Assembly: GCF_900769625.1 (NCBI RefSeq)
Contig: NZ_CAAGHK010000072.1
Location: 1 to 8,530, forward strand
Source of the DNA: an uncultured Clostridium sp.
GTDB taxonomy: Bacteria; Bacillota; Clostridia; Clostridiales; Clostridiaceae
Direction: 5' to 3'
Length of the DNA stretch: 8,530 nt
Shown: in pieces, positions 1 to 6,592 of the stretch
Layout: every line of letters begins with the position of its first letter
Numbering within the stretch: the first letter of the stretch is position 1
Position numbers and translations under genes: made by a program
The notes under the pieces: model-generated
Told to the model about the DNA's origin: nothing
Database searches by the model: none
What the model saw: the letters and a program-made list of their open reading frames with translations, nothing else

Positions 1-325
1 ATAAATAAAGCTCCTACACAAACAATAGACAGGCTATGTGTTAAAATGTAGAAACTTTATTAGAACATATATATATTAAAACCCCGATATGAAATTTTAT
101 CATATGGGGGGTTAATATACTATTTTGAAAATATAAAATATAAGTGTAAGAAATCATAAATTGATATTTTTTAATAACTTTGCCCAAGCTGGAAATAATA
201 AAGATAATTAATAAAATCATGTTATTACTATTTATTCATATGGTAAAATCAACTTAATATCTTTTTAAATTTAGTAGAAATTATCATAAGACAGTTTATT
301 ATAAAAAGCAGATGGAGGAATATAT
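1..325. other. Non-coding leader region, 5' edge of the contig
   Basis: No supportable gene is seen here. Frame 1 is open from the edge to a TAG at 49-51 (16 codons, reading NKAPTQTIDRLCVKM at its end), but this is too short to assign and could be the tail of an upstream gene or chance. A long imperfect hairpin at 72-119 is the only clear structure. A possible weak promoter for the DUF488 gene is TTGCCC at 180-185, 17 bases, then GATAAT at 203-208. The rest is AT-rich sequence without recognisable content. Confidence 0.5.
72..119. repeat. Long imperfect inverted repeat (hairpin)
   Basis: Three stacked stems share one axis: TATATT (72-77) with AATATA (114-119), AACCCC (80-85) with GGGGTT (108-113), and ATATGA (87-92) with TCATAT (100-105). 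They are separated by a two-base bulge and a one/two-base internal loop, with a 7-base loop at 93-99. That is 18 base pairs, and the GC block stands out in AT-rich sequence. There is no T-run directly after it on either strand, so it is not a textbook terminator. It could end an upstream transcript, be bidirectional, or be a short repeat element. Confidence 0.6.
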
Positions 326-943
326 ATGACAATATATACAATAGGACATTCTAACTATCCTGTTGAAAAGCTTATTGATATGCTAAGGGCTTATAATATA
401 GATACAGTAGTTGATATAAGAGGAACTCCCTATTCTAAATATAATGTGCAATACAATAAGGAAACTATTGAACATACATTAAAATCAGAGGGATTTATAT
501 ATATTTATATGGCAGAAGAACTTGCTGCAAAACGCATTAAAAAGGTTTCCTACAATAAGAAGGGTTATGCTGATTTTGAAAAAGTAATCAATGAAGATGA
601 ATTTATCAAGGGAATTGAAAGATTGAAAAAAGGATGCGGCAAAGGATATAAAATTGTATTGCTTGGTGCAATGCAGGAACCAATAAGATGCCATAGAAGC
701 ATACTCTGTGGAAGAGCATTAAGAGATACAGGATTTGAGGTTAAGCATATACTTGATGATTACAGCACATGTTCTCAAGAAGAAATTGAAAAAATGATTT
801 TAGATAAGTATTTTCCAAACAGAGCGCAGATAACTATTGATTCTCTTCTTGGGGAAGGCATGGATGAAGATGAAATGATAAAAAGTGCTTACAGAAAAGC
901 TAATATAGAAATAGGATATAGGATTGAAAATATTAAAGACTAA
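326..943 (+). CDS. DUF488 domain-containing protein
   Basis: The 205-residue product is soluble, with no signal peptide or membrane segment. Family marks are TIGHSN at 5-10, VVDIRGTPYSKYN at 28-40, the YADFEKV...F..GIERL segment at 81-100, and the Cys-His-Arg triad at 122-124 (EPIRCHRSI). DUF488 proteins have no firmly established biochemical role; the conserved Cys and Arg suggest a nucleic-acid or redox-linked activity, but that is inference. The usual CAE triplet about eight residues before CHR reads GAM here (114-116), so one conserved Cys and a Glu are replaced. The segment after about residue 150 is charged and shows no motif. The ATG start has GGAGG at 314-318 at good spacing. It stands alone, followed by decayed DNA rather than a partner gene. 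The family call is firm; the function is unknown. Confidence 0.85.
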   Translation: MTIYTIGHSNYPVEKLIDMLRAYNIDTVVDIRGTPYSKYNVQYNKETIEHTLKSEGFIYIYMAEELAAKRIKKVSYNKKGYADFEKVINEDEFIKGIERLKKGCGKGYKIVLLGAMQEPIRCHRSILCGRALRDTGFEVKHILDDYSTCSQEEIEKMILDKYFPNRAQITIDSLLGEGMDEDEMIKSAYRKANIEIGYRIENIKD

Positions 944-1057
944 GTAATGAATTTAAAGATGGTTATATTTTAAGAATGAGATAAGTGGTTATTTAAGCAA
1001 TAATAATTAAATAATACAGAACAAATCCATATTGCAATACTTTTACAAGCAGCTCTA

Positions 1058-1234
1058 TATGCATTTTGTAAAGGGAGCTACCTCTTCCATTAAATAATTT
1101 ATAATTTAGATGGTTCAATAAAAGATGGCAGATTAGGAATGAAATTATCATATGGGTGTATAAGGCTTTTAAAAGCTAACGCAAAGTATATATGGGATAA
1201 TGTACCTAGAGGAACGAGTGTTATTATAAAGTAA
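1058..1234 (+). pseudogene. L,D-transpeptidase (YkuD) C-terminal remnant
   Basis: Reading one frame from 1058 gives YAFCKGSYLFH, an in-frame TAA at 1091-1093, then IIYNLDGSIKDGRLGMKLSY followed by GCIRLLKANAKYIWDNVPRG and TSVIIK, ending at a TAA (1232-1234). This matches the end of YkuD-type L,D-transpeptidases, periplasmic or wall enzymes that cross-link peptidoglycan through a catalytic Cys in an S-H-G-C-[IV]-R motif after an upstream FHS segment. Here the Ser of FHS is replaced by a stop and the His of SHGC is Tyr. The N-terminal domain and most of the catalytic domain are missing. An ATG inside the fragment (GLGM) has no ribosome site. I read it as a dead gene, not an expressed mini-protein; the family assignment rests on the strong motif block. 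Confidence 0.75.
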
Positions 1235-1266
1235 TATATTAATATGTTAAAAAAATAGTATTGGAA

Positions 1267-1308
1267 AATTTAGGGTTATTCTGATGCTATTTTATATAGC
1301 ACTAAATT
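1267..1308. repeat. Two-part hairpin upstream of baiN
   Basis: AATTTAG (1267-1273) pairs with CTAAATT (1302-1308), and inside it TGCTAT (1285-1290) pairs with ATAGCA (1296-1301) around a 5-base loop. An 11-base asymmetric bulge (1274-1284) lies on the left. It has no T-run after it and its right arm touches the likely -35 box of the flavoprotein gene. It may be the weakened terminator of the decayed transpeptidase gene, or chance in AT-rich DNA. Confidence 0.3.
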
Positions 1309-1336
1309 GGATTTAATTTAATATATCTAGTATAAT
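1307..1336 (+). promoter_or_regulatory. Probable sigma-A promoter of the flavoprotein gene
   Basis: TTGGAT at 1307-1312 and a perfect TATAAT at 1331-1336 are separated by 18 bases. Transcription would start near 1343, leaving a leader of about 50 bases before the TTG start at 1394. Confidence 0.6.
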
Positions 1337-1374
1337 AATAAATTGAAGTAAATTCACAACAGAAGAATACTATT

Positions 1375-1380
1375 AAGGAG
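1375..1380 (+). promoter_or_regulatory. Ribosome binding site for the TTG-started flavoprotein gene
   Basis: AAGGAG lies 13 bases before TTG at 1394, longer than the usual 6-9. No closer ATG, GTG or TTG in frame fits the conserved N-terminal beta strand and GxGxxG motif, so the TTG is still the best start. Confidence 0.6.
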
Positions 1381-1393
1381 CTGATTTTAAATT

Positions 1394-2611
1394 TTGGGTA
1401 AGGTTATTGTTATAGGTGCAGGACCAGCTGGTATTATGGCTGCAATCGAAGCCAGCAAAGAACATGATGTGACATTGATAGATGGTAATGAAAAGATAGG
1501 GAAAAAACTTTTTATTACAGGTAAGGGCAGATGTAATGTCACAAATGCTAAAAACATATCAGAATTTTTTGATTATATACCAGGTAATCCTCATTTCCTA
1601 TACAGTTCACTATATACATTTACTAATGAAGATACTATGAATTTTTTTAAGAGTCATGGAATAAAGCTGAAAGTAGAAAGAGGAGACAGAGTGTTCCCTG
1701 AATCTGATAAGTCATCAGATATATTAAAGGGCTTATCTCATGCACTTAAGGAGACAAATGTAAAGATTAAGCTAAATTCAAGAGTAACCGATGTACAATG
1801 TAAAGATAATAAAATAACAGCGGTAGTCATAAATAATAATGAAGTGATGAAAGCGGATTATTTTATTATGGCAACAGGAGGAGGTTCTTATCCTCTTACT
1901 GGGTCAAGAGGTGAAGGACAGGAATTTGCAAGAAAACTTGGGCATAAGATAGTTCCCCTTGAGCCGGCACTTGTACCGATGGTAGTCAAGGATGGAAAGA
2001 CAAAAGAACTACAGGGACTTTCTTTAAGAAATATTGAAATAAATATTAAAGAAAATAATAAGAAGAGTGTATATAAAGATTTTGGAGAAATAAAATTCAC
2101 TGTATTTGGAGTGTCAGGTCCACTAATATTAAAAGGAAGCAGATTTATACAAAAAGGCAGAAAGTATACTGCACATGTAGATTTAAAACCTGCATTAAAT
2201 ATTGGGGAACTTGATAAGAGAGTTCAAAAAGATTTTACAAAATATATAAATAAACACTTTAAGGATTGTTTAAATGATTTACTTCCTCAAAAGATAATTC
2301 CAATGATAATTGAGATGTCACAAATATCGCCAGATAAAATGGTTAATGAAATAACAAAAGAAGAAAGAAGGAATCTTGTTAATACATTAAAGGATTTTTC
2401 TTTTGAAATTGATGGATTAAGACCACTTGCTGAGGGGATAGTAACAAGAGGCGGTGTTGATATCAGAGAAATCGACCCGTCAACTATGAAATCAAAAATC
2501 ATCAATAATCTTTCTTTTTGTGGAGAAGTAATGGATGTAGATGCATTCACTGGTGGTTATAATGTACAGATTGCTTTTGCAACTGGATTTGTATCAGGAA
2601 ATAATATATAA
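1394..2611 (+). CDS. BaiN/HI0933-family NAD(P)/FAD-dependent oxidoreductase
   Basis: The 405-residue cytosolic flavoprotein has the usual family length. The N-terminal Rossmann strand carries GAGPAG (8-13) for FAD. The family signature follows: IGKKLFITGKGRCNVTN at 35-51, ATGGGSYPLTGS at 160-171, FGVSGPLIL at 238-246, and a C-terminal FAD-contacting block with TRGGVDIREIDPSTMKSK at 351-368 and GEVMDVDAFTGGYN at 377-390. The family includes YhiN/HI0933 proteins and BaiN of bile-acid-dehydroxylating clostridia; the substrate of most members is unknown, so a bile-acid role should not be assumed. The start is TTG at 1394, with AAGGAG at 1375-1380. It precedes cmk with a 111-base gap, has its own probable promoter, and belongs to the recurrent clostridial neighbourhood flavoprotein-cmk-ispH. 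Confidence 0.9.
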   Translation: MGKVIVIGAGPAGIMAAIEASKEHDVTLIDGNEKIGKKLFITGKGRCNVTNAKNISEFFDYIPGNPHFLYSSLYTFTNEDTMNFFKSHGIKLKVERGDRVFPESDKSSDILKGLSHALKETNVKIKLNSRVTDVQCKDNKITAVVINNNEVMKADYFIMATGGGSYPLTGSRGEGQEFARKLGHKIVPLEPALVPMVVKDGKTKELQGLSLRNIEINIKENNKKSVYKDFGEIKFTVFGVSGPLILKGSRFIQKGRKYTAHVDLKPALNIGELDKRVQKDFTKYINKHFKDCLNDLLPQKIIPMIIEMSQISPDKMVNEITKEERRNLVNTLKDFSFEIDGLRPLAEGIVTRGGVDIREIDPSTMKSKIINNLSFCGEVMDVDAFTGGYNVQIAFATGFVSGNNI

Positions 2612-2644
2612 ATCAAAAGTTTAATTAGTAAATATAAAGTTGTT

Positions 2645-2679
2645 CTTGTTTGACAAGGCAAAAAATTATATAATCTAAT
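2645..2679 (+). promoter_or_regulatory. Possible promoter of cmk-ispH
   Basis: Two overlapping readings are possible: TTGTTT (2647-2652), 16 bases, TATAAT (2669-2674); or TTGACA (2650-2655), 18 bases, TCTAAT (2674-2679). A small hairpin, CTTGT (2645-2649) with ACAAG (2653-2657), overlaps the -35 region and could be an operator or chance. The start point would be near 2681-2686, giving a leader of roughly 40 bases. Confidence 0.45.
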
Positions 2680-2709
2680 TGTAAGCGTTAAATTATGGTT
2701 CTAAGAAAT

Positions 2710-2715
2710 GAGGAG
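2710..2715 (+). promoter_or_regulatory. Ribosome binding site deciding the cmk start
   Basis: GAGGAG ends 7 bases before TTG at 2723, the ideal distance. The in-frame ATG at 2708 overlaps this site and has no Shine-Dalgarno of its own, so translation most likely begins at the TTG. Confidence 0.75.
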
Positions 2716-2722
2716 AATAATT

Positions 2723-3376
2723 TTGAAAATATGTGTAGCAATCGATGGACCAGCAGGTGCTGGTAAAAGTACAATAGCTAAGCTTGTTGGCAGAGAACAT
2801 AATCTCATGTACATAAATACAGGAGCTATGTACAGAGCAGTAGCATTAAAGGCTGATGAAAATAATCTATCACCAGATAAGATTAAAGAGATATGCAATC
2901 TTACTGAAGCAATGGAAATGCATTTTGAAAACGATGATTTAATCGTTGATGGTGAAAACATACAGGATAAGATAACTATGCCGAAAATTAGCAGCATTGT
3001 ATCAGCATATGCAAGCATTCCTGAAGTAAGAAAGATTCTTGTAAAGCTTCAGAGAGCAATGTCAGAAAAATATAGTGTTATTATGGATGGAAGAGATATT
3101 GGAACTGTAGTTTTAAAAGATGCAGATTTTAAATTCTTCTTAACAGCAAGTGCTGAAGAAAGAGCAAAAAGAAGGTTTAAAGAACTTCAAGGAAGAAATA
3201 TTGAGTGTTCATATAATGAAATCTTGAAAGACATCATTGAAAGAGACTATAAGGATACTCATAGAGAAACTGATCCATTAAGAAAAGCAGATGATGCTAT
3301 TGAAATAGATAGTACTTCATTAGATATAAATGGAGTTGTTGATGAAATTAACAAAGTAATATATGCACATAAATAA
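2723..3376 (+). CDS. cmk: (d)CMP kinase (cytidylate kinase)
   Basis: This enzyme phosphorylates CMP and dCMP to the diphosphates with ATP in the cytosol, recycling CMP from RNA turnover and lipid synthesis. From the TTG start the product is 217 residues, normal for bacterial Cmk. The P-loop is GPAGAGKST (9-17). NTGAMYRA at 32-39 is the CMP-binding segment, with Asn where many homologues have Asp. DGRDIGTVV begins at residue 122. Later come ERAKRRFKEL and the lid-type ERDYKDTHRETDPLRKADDA stretch with the expected Arg and Asp residues. An ATG five codons earlier (2708) would add MRRII, but the ribosome site lies inside that extension. The stop at 3374-3376 is inside the left arm of an inverted repeat, and ispH-S1 follows 81 bases after the stop, probably on the same transcript. 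Confidence 0.94.
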   Translation: MKICVAIDGPAGAGKSTIAKLVGREHNLMYINTGAMYRAVALKADENNLSPDKIKEICNLTEAMEMHFENDDLIVDGENIQDKITMPKISSIVSAYASIPEVRKILVKLQRAMSEKYSVIMDGRDIGTVVLKDADFKFFLTASAEERAKRRFKELQGRNIECSYNEILKDIIERDYKDTHRETDPLRKADDAIEIDSTSLDINGVVDEINKVIYAHK

Positions 3377-3423
3377 TCAGAACATCTAGAGATAATATTC
3401 AGGTATTATTTAATTCTGATTAT
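3373..3423. repeat. Nested inverted repeat between cmk and ispH
   Basis: ATAATCAGAA (3373-3382) and TTCTGATTAT (3414-3423) form a perfect 10-bp stem. Inside it ATAATA (3392-3397) pairs with TATTAT (3404-3409) around the loop TTCAGG. The left arm covers the cmk stop codon and the right arm ends 20 bases before the ispH ribosome site. With no T-run following it is not a classical terminator; an RNA processing or stabilising element in the shared message fits better. Confidence 0.55.
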
Positions 3424-3443
3424 TAAGCAGATTTTACTTATGA

Positions 3444-3450
3444 AAAGGAG
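3444..3450 (+). promoter_or_regulatory. Ribosome binding site deciding the ispH start
   Basis: AAAGGAG ends 7 bases before ATG at 3458. The in-frame ATG at 3440 overlaps this site and lacks its own, so the ATG at 3458 is the likely start, giving the conserved MREVILGDNSGFCFGV N-terminus. Confidence 0.75.
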
Positions 3451-3457
3451 TATAGTA

Positions 3458-5362
3458 ATGAGGGAAGTTATTTTAGGAGATAATTCAGGGTTTTGTTTTG
3501 GAGTTAAAAGAGCTGTAGATGAAGCTATAAAAATTCAAAATGAATATAATAAAAAGATATATACTTTAGGTCCCTTAATACATAATAATGATGTTGTAAG
3601 TTATTTAGAAGATCATGATATATTTTCAATAGAACTTGAAGATATAGATTGTTTAAAACCAAAAGATGTAATTGTTATAAGATCTCATGGAGTTTCAGAA
3701 AATATATTATCAATGCTGGAAGAGAAAGGTCTTATAGTTATAAATGCTACCTGTCCTTTTGTAACTAATATTCAAAAAAAGGTTAAGAAATATTCAGATG
3801 AAGGGTATCATATAGTAATATTAGGAGATGAAAAACATCCAGAAGTAGTTGGAATTAATGGATGGTGTAATAATGAAGCGACTATAACCAAAGATGGTAA
3901 TATAAATATTGAGTTACCAGAAAAGGTATGCGCTGTTGCTCAGACAACTGAAAAGAAAAAGAACTGGGATAACACAGTGGAGCATTTAAAGGATATCAAG
4001 GAACTAGTTAGTTATAATACAATCTGTTCAGCTACAGATGTAAGACAAAAAAGTACATTTGAACTTTCAAAGAATGTAGATGCAATGATTGTTATTGGAG
4101 GAAAAAATAGTTCCAATACTACAAAGCTCTATCAGATAGCTAAAGAAAACTGTAAGCATACAATCCATATTGAAAATATAAAGGATTTACCTGAAGATTT
4201 TATTAATAATGATATAAAAAAAATAGGAGTAACAGCTGGTGCATCAACACCAGATTGGATTATTAGGGAGGTACTTGATATTATGAGTATAGAAAACAAT
4301 GTAAATAATGAAGATCAATTAGCATTAATGAATGAGACAGACATGAAAGTTGTAATAGGTACTGAAGTAACTGAAAATGTCATTTCAAAAAATAATGACG
4401 GTCTTGTTATTGGAATGAATGGTTATGGAATAGATGGAATAATTCCTTACAATGAATTAACAGCAAAAGGTGATGCCAAAGCATTTGCTGAAGGTATTAA
4501 TATTGGAGATTCTATAACAGCTAAGGTTATAAAATTACAAAACAATGATGGATTTGTCGTATTATCAAGATTAGAATATGAAAAAGAAGAAGCTTTCAAG
4601 GAATTAGAAACATTCTTTAATGAAGGAAAAACTTTTGAAATAAAAATAAATGAAGCAAAGGACAAAGGATTAGCAGGAAACTATAAAGGAATAAGAGTAT
4701 TTGTTCCATCTTCACAAATTGATATTAAATTCACTGAAGATAAAGCACAATACTTAAATCAGACTTTAGAAGTAAAGCTTATTGATTTCAGTGCGGCTAA
4801 ACCAGTTAAAGTTGTTGCATCAAGAAGAGTAATATTAGAAGCTGCTAAAAATGAAATGGAAGCAAAAGCTTGGGAATCATTCAATTTAAATGATGTTGTT
4901 AAAGGTGAAGTTAAGAGATTTACTGATTTTGGTGCTTTCGTTGAAATTAATGGAGTAGATGGATTACTTCATTTATCGCAAATTTCATGGAATCATGTTA
5001 AAAAGATCGACGATATATTAAAAATAGGACAGATTGTTGATGTTAAGATTATCGGATTAGATAAAGAAGCTAAGAAGTTATCTTTAAGCATGAAAGAGTT
5101 AATGCCAAAACCTTGGGAAAATGTTAAGGAAAAATATCCAGAAGATTCAATAGTTCTTGGTAAAGTAGTAAGATTAAGCAAATTTGGTGCTTTTGTTGAA
5201 TTAGAACCAGGTGTAGATGGTTTAGTTCATATATCTAAAATATCTCATGAGAGAATTGAGGAACCAGCTCAAGTTTTAACTATCGGCCAGGAAATAAAAG
5301 CTAAAATATTAAGTGTAGATGAAGAAAATAAAAGAATCAGCTTAAGTATTAAAGATATCTAG
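3458..5362 (+). CDS. ispH: Fused 4-hydroxy-3-methylbut-2-enyl diphosphate reductase (IspH) / S1 RNA-binding protein
   Basis: This 634-residue protein joins two units. Residues 1-280 are IspH (LytB), the [4Fe-4S] enzyme making IPP and DMAPP in the last step of the non-mevalonate isoprenoid pathway. The three cluster cysteines are present: C13 (GFCFGV), C99 (NATCPFV) and C190 (NTICSAT). Also present are H42 (GPLIHN), H127 and E129 (KHPEV), TT at 163-164, GGKNSSNTTKL at 214-224 and GASTPDW at 261-267. A linker leads to four S1-type domains at about 295-370, 382-456, 474-546 and 563-634. The last two are canonical (FGAFVEINGVDGLLHLSQIS; FGAFVELEPGVDGLVHISKIS); the first two are divergent. The fusion is a known clostridial arrangement, often annotated as IspH plus ribosomal protein S1. 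Whether the S1 part works on the ribosome is not shown by sequence. All domains look intact. Confidence 0.95.
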   Translation: MREVILGDNSGFCFGVKRAVDEAIKIQNEYNKKIYTLGPLIHNNDVVSYLEDHDIFSIELEDIDCLKPKDVIVIRSHGVSENILSMLEEKGLIVINATCPFVTNIQKKVKKYSDEGYHIVILGDEKHPEVVGINGWCNNEATITKDGNINIELPEKVCAVAQTTEKKKNWDNTVEHLKDIKELVSYNTICSATDVRQKSTFELSKNVDAMIVIGGKNSSNTTKLYQIAKENCKHTIHIENIKDLPEDFINNDIKKIGVTAGASTPDWIIREVLDIMSIENNVNNEDQLALMNETDMKVVIGTEVTENVISKNNDGLVIGMNGYGIDGIIPYNELTAKGDAKAFAEGINIGDSITAKVIKLQNNDGFVVLSRLEYEKEEAFKELETFFNEGKTFEIKINEAKDKGLAGNYKGIRVFVPSSQIDIKFTEDKAQYLNQTLEVKLIDFSAAKPVKVVASRRVILEAAKNEMEAKAWESFNLNDVVKGEVKRFTDFGAFVEINGVDGLLHLSQISWNHVKKIDDILKIGQIVDVKIIGLDKEAKKLSLSMKELMPKPWENVKEKYPEDSIVLGKVVRLSKFGAFVELEPGVDGLVHISKISHERIEEPAQVLTIGQEIKAKILSVDEENKRISLSIKDI

Positions 5363-5391
5363 TATTTTAAAAGAATTTATATTTAAGATTG

Positions 5392-5433
5392 AAATACCGG
5401 CATACAGCGTAAGTCTATATGTCCGGTATTTTT
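5392..5433 (+). terminator. Rho-independent terminator after ispH-S1
   Basis: AAATACCGG (5392-5400) pairs with CCGGTATTT (5423-5431), with an inner CATA/TATG extension (5401-5404 and 5418-5421), followed by a T-rich tail. It lies 29 bases after the stop and closes the cmk-ispH transcript. Confidence 0.85.
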
Positions 5434-5446
5434 ACTTTTATATAAG

Positions 5447-5475
5447 TTGACTATAATTAACATTAGAACTATAAT
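5447..5475 (+). promoter_or_regulatory. Sigma-A promoter of the GNAT/small-protein unit
   Basis: TTGACT (5447-5452) and TATAAT (5470-5475) are separated by exactly 17 bases. This is the best promoter in the window. Transcription would begin near 5482, giving a short leader before ATG at 5506. It lies just after the previous terminator, so the following genes form an independent unit. Confidence 0.8.
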
Positions 5476-5505
5476 TTACTTATCGCGCAGAAATGGAGTT
5501 TAAGC

Positions 5506-6372
5506 ATGATTACTATTGAAAAATTATCCTTCTTTAATATTGAAAGTTTTAGAAAATTATATAATAAAGATTATAGATCATATATATGTGATAAGGATTT
5601 TTTTGAAATTTATGACAAAGAATCTTTTATTGTAAGATACATGCTGAGGAAGCAGGTTAAACTTTTTAGAATTGATAATAAACTTATAGGATATATATGG
5701 TATGATCAATCTAAGGTGGAAAATACTTCTAATAATATTTATTCACTATATATTATGGATAAATATATTGATTTATTTGATAATAAATTCTTGAATTTTA
5801 TTAAATGCAATGTATTAAAGCTTGATATAGTAGAAAATGAAATTATAATAAAGCTTATGGACAGGCTTGGCTTTGGAATACTTACAAAAACATGTCTCAT
5901 GAAGCTAGAATCATATCCTGAGCTTAATGAAGTTGAAGAGGATGTGGAATTTAAGCATTTTGTAGAAAATTGTGATGAAAGATTAAGATGTAGAATTCAA
6001 AACTGTATATTTTATGAGAAAAATAGAATACCTCTTGATATTTATGATATATATGAGGAAGAGGAACAGGATTACTATATAAATGATTTTTCAGTTTTTT
6101 TATGTGTTAAGTATAAATATGTTGGATATGGACAAATAATTTTAAGTAATGGATTATATACTATCGTTAATTTTGGTATAATCAAAGAGTATAGAGGCCA
6201 GGGGTATGGAACGATACTTCTAAATTATCTTATTGAACTATGTAAAATCAATGATATTGATGATATATATATAAGAGTGGAAAAGGATAATTATAAAGCA
6301 GTTTCTCTATATAATAAAGTCGGTTTCAGAGAGTGTACTTCATATGATACATGGTATAAGTACATAATATAA
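5506..6372 (+). CDS. Tandem GNAT-family N-acetyltransferase
   Basis: The 288-residue cytosolic protein is about twice one GNAT domain. The C-terminal half (about 145-288) has the acetyl-CoA motif A, VNFGIIKEYRGQGYGTILLN (221-240, core RGQGYG 230-235), and a motif B region with N262, A265, the LYNKVGF segment at 268-274 and aromatic residues near the end, so it should bind acetyl-CoA and transfer the acetyl group to an amine. The N-terminal half (about 1-135) shows GNAT-like pieces, IGYIWYD at 61-67 and LMDRLGFGILTKTCLMKL at 117-134, but no pyrophosphate-binding R/QxxGxG/A, so it is probably a degenerate, non-catalytic domain. The acceptor substrate cannot be deduced. GGAG at 5495-5498 gives good spacing to the ATG. 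It starts a two-gene unit with its own promoter; the next gene follows after 19 bases. Confidence 0.85.
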   Translation: MITIEKLSFFNIESFRKLYNKDYRSYICDKDFFEIYDKESFIVRYMLRKQVKLFRIDNKLIGYIWYDQSKVENTSNNIYSLYIMDKYIDLFDNKFLNFIKCNVLKLDIVENEIIIKLMDRLGFGILTKTCLMKLESYPELNEVEEDVEFKHFVENCDERLRCRIQNCIFYEKNRIPLDIYDIYEEEEQDYYINDFSVFLCVKYKYVGYGQIILSNGLYTIVNFGIIKEYRGQGYGTILLNYLIELCKINDIDDIYIRVEKDNYKAVSLYNKVGFRECTSYDTWYKYII

Positions 6373-6391
6373 TTGAAGTGAGGTTTTATAG

Positions 6392-6592
6392 ATGAAAAGG
6401 GCGCGTATAGATGATGTAAAGGATGCAATTAAAGATTTGCCTGTAGATAAGCAGAAAAATGTCATGCTTATTGCAAAGACTCATGGTGTCACTACACGCT
6501 TTGTAGATATGGTTAACGATCCAGAATATAATAAGAGCAGATCGGTAGATTCATGGATTCAAAAATATATTGACGAATTAAAAGCAGAATAA
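6392..6592 (+). CDS. Small conserved-looking hypothetical protein (66 aa)
   Basis: I do not recognise this family. The product starts MKRARIDDVKDAIKDLPVDK and is highly charged, with Lys/Arg and Asp/Glu roughly balanced. It has no cysteine, signal peptide or membrane segment. Most of it looks helical: a basic/acidic N-terminal helix, a middle VMLIAKTHGVTTRFVDMV stretch that could be a small helix-turn-helix-like element (weak inference), and a C-terminal amphipathic helix around SWIQKYIDELKAE. It has a ribosome site (AGTGAGG, 6378-6384) 7 bases before the ATG, begins 19 bases after the acetyltransferase stop, and ends inside the left arm of a strong terminator. That placement argues it is a real, co-transcribed gene. 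A link with the acetyltransferase, as partner or substrate, is possible but rests only on adjacency. Confidence 0.75.
   Translation: MKRARIDDVKDAIKDLPVDKQKNVMLIAKTHGVTTRFVDMVNDPEYNKSRSVDSWIQKYIDELKAE

Larger units (their letters stand above)
944..1393. other. Intergenic region with a gene relic and the baiN promoter
   Basis: This 450-base gap has no intact gene. It holds the L,D-transpeptidase remnant (about 1058-1234), a two-part hairpin at 1267-1308, and the promoter and ribosome site of the flavoprotein gene. Bases 944-1057 probably once belonged to the same transpeptidase gene, but stops in every frame leave nothing I can align by eye. Confidence 0.6.

Noticed and set aside
1..51. Open frame from the left edge to TAG, possible tail of an upstream gene
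   Set aside because: Only 16 codons with no recognisable motif; cannot be told from chance.
91..1156. Similar strings GAAATTTTATCATATGGG (near 91) and GAAATTATCATATGGG (1141) suggesting a dispersed repeat
   Set aside because: The second lies in the transpeptidase relic and is explained by coding for MKLSYG; the match is short, gapped and AT-rich.
1139..1234. Possible mini-protein starting at the ATG within the transpeptidase relic
   Set aside because: No ribosome site before that ATG and the peptide is just the conserved end of a longer enzyme.
1888..2100. Minus-strand open frame inside the flavoprotein gene
   Set aside because: Shadow of a well-conserved gene; no ribosome site or family features.
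2701..3018. 105-codon minus-strand frame over cmk with hydrophobic look
   Set aside because: Antisense to the conserved P-loop and CMP-binding coding sequence; shadow frame.
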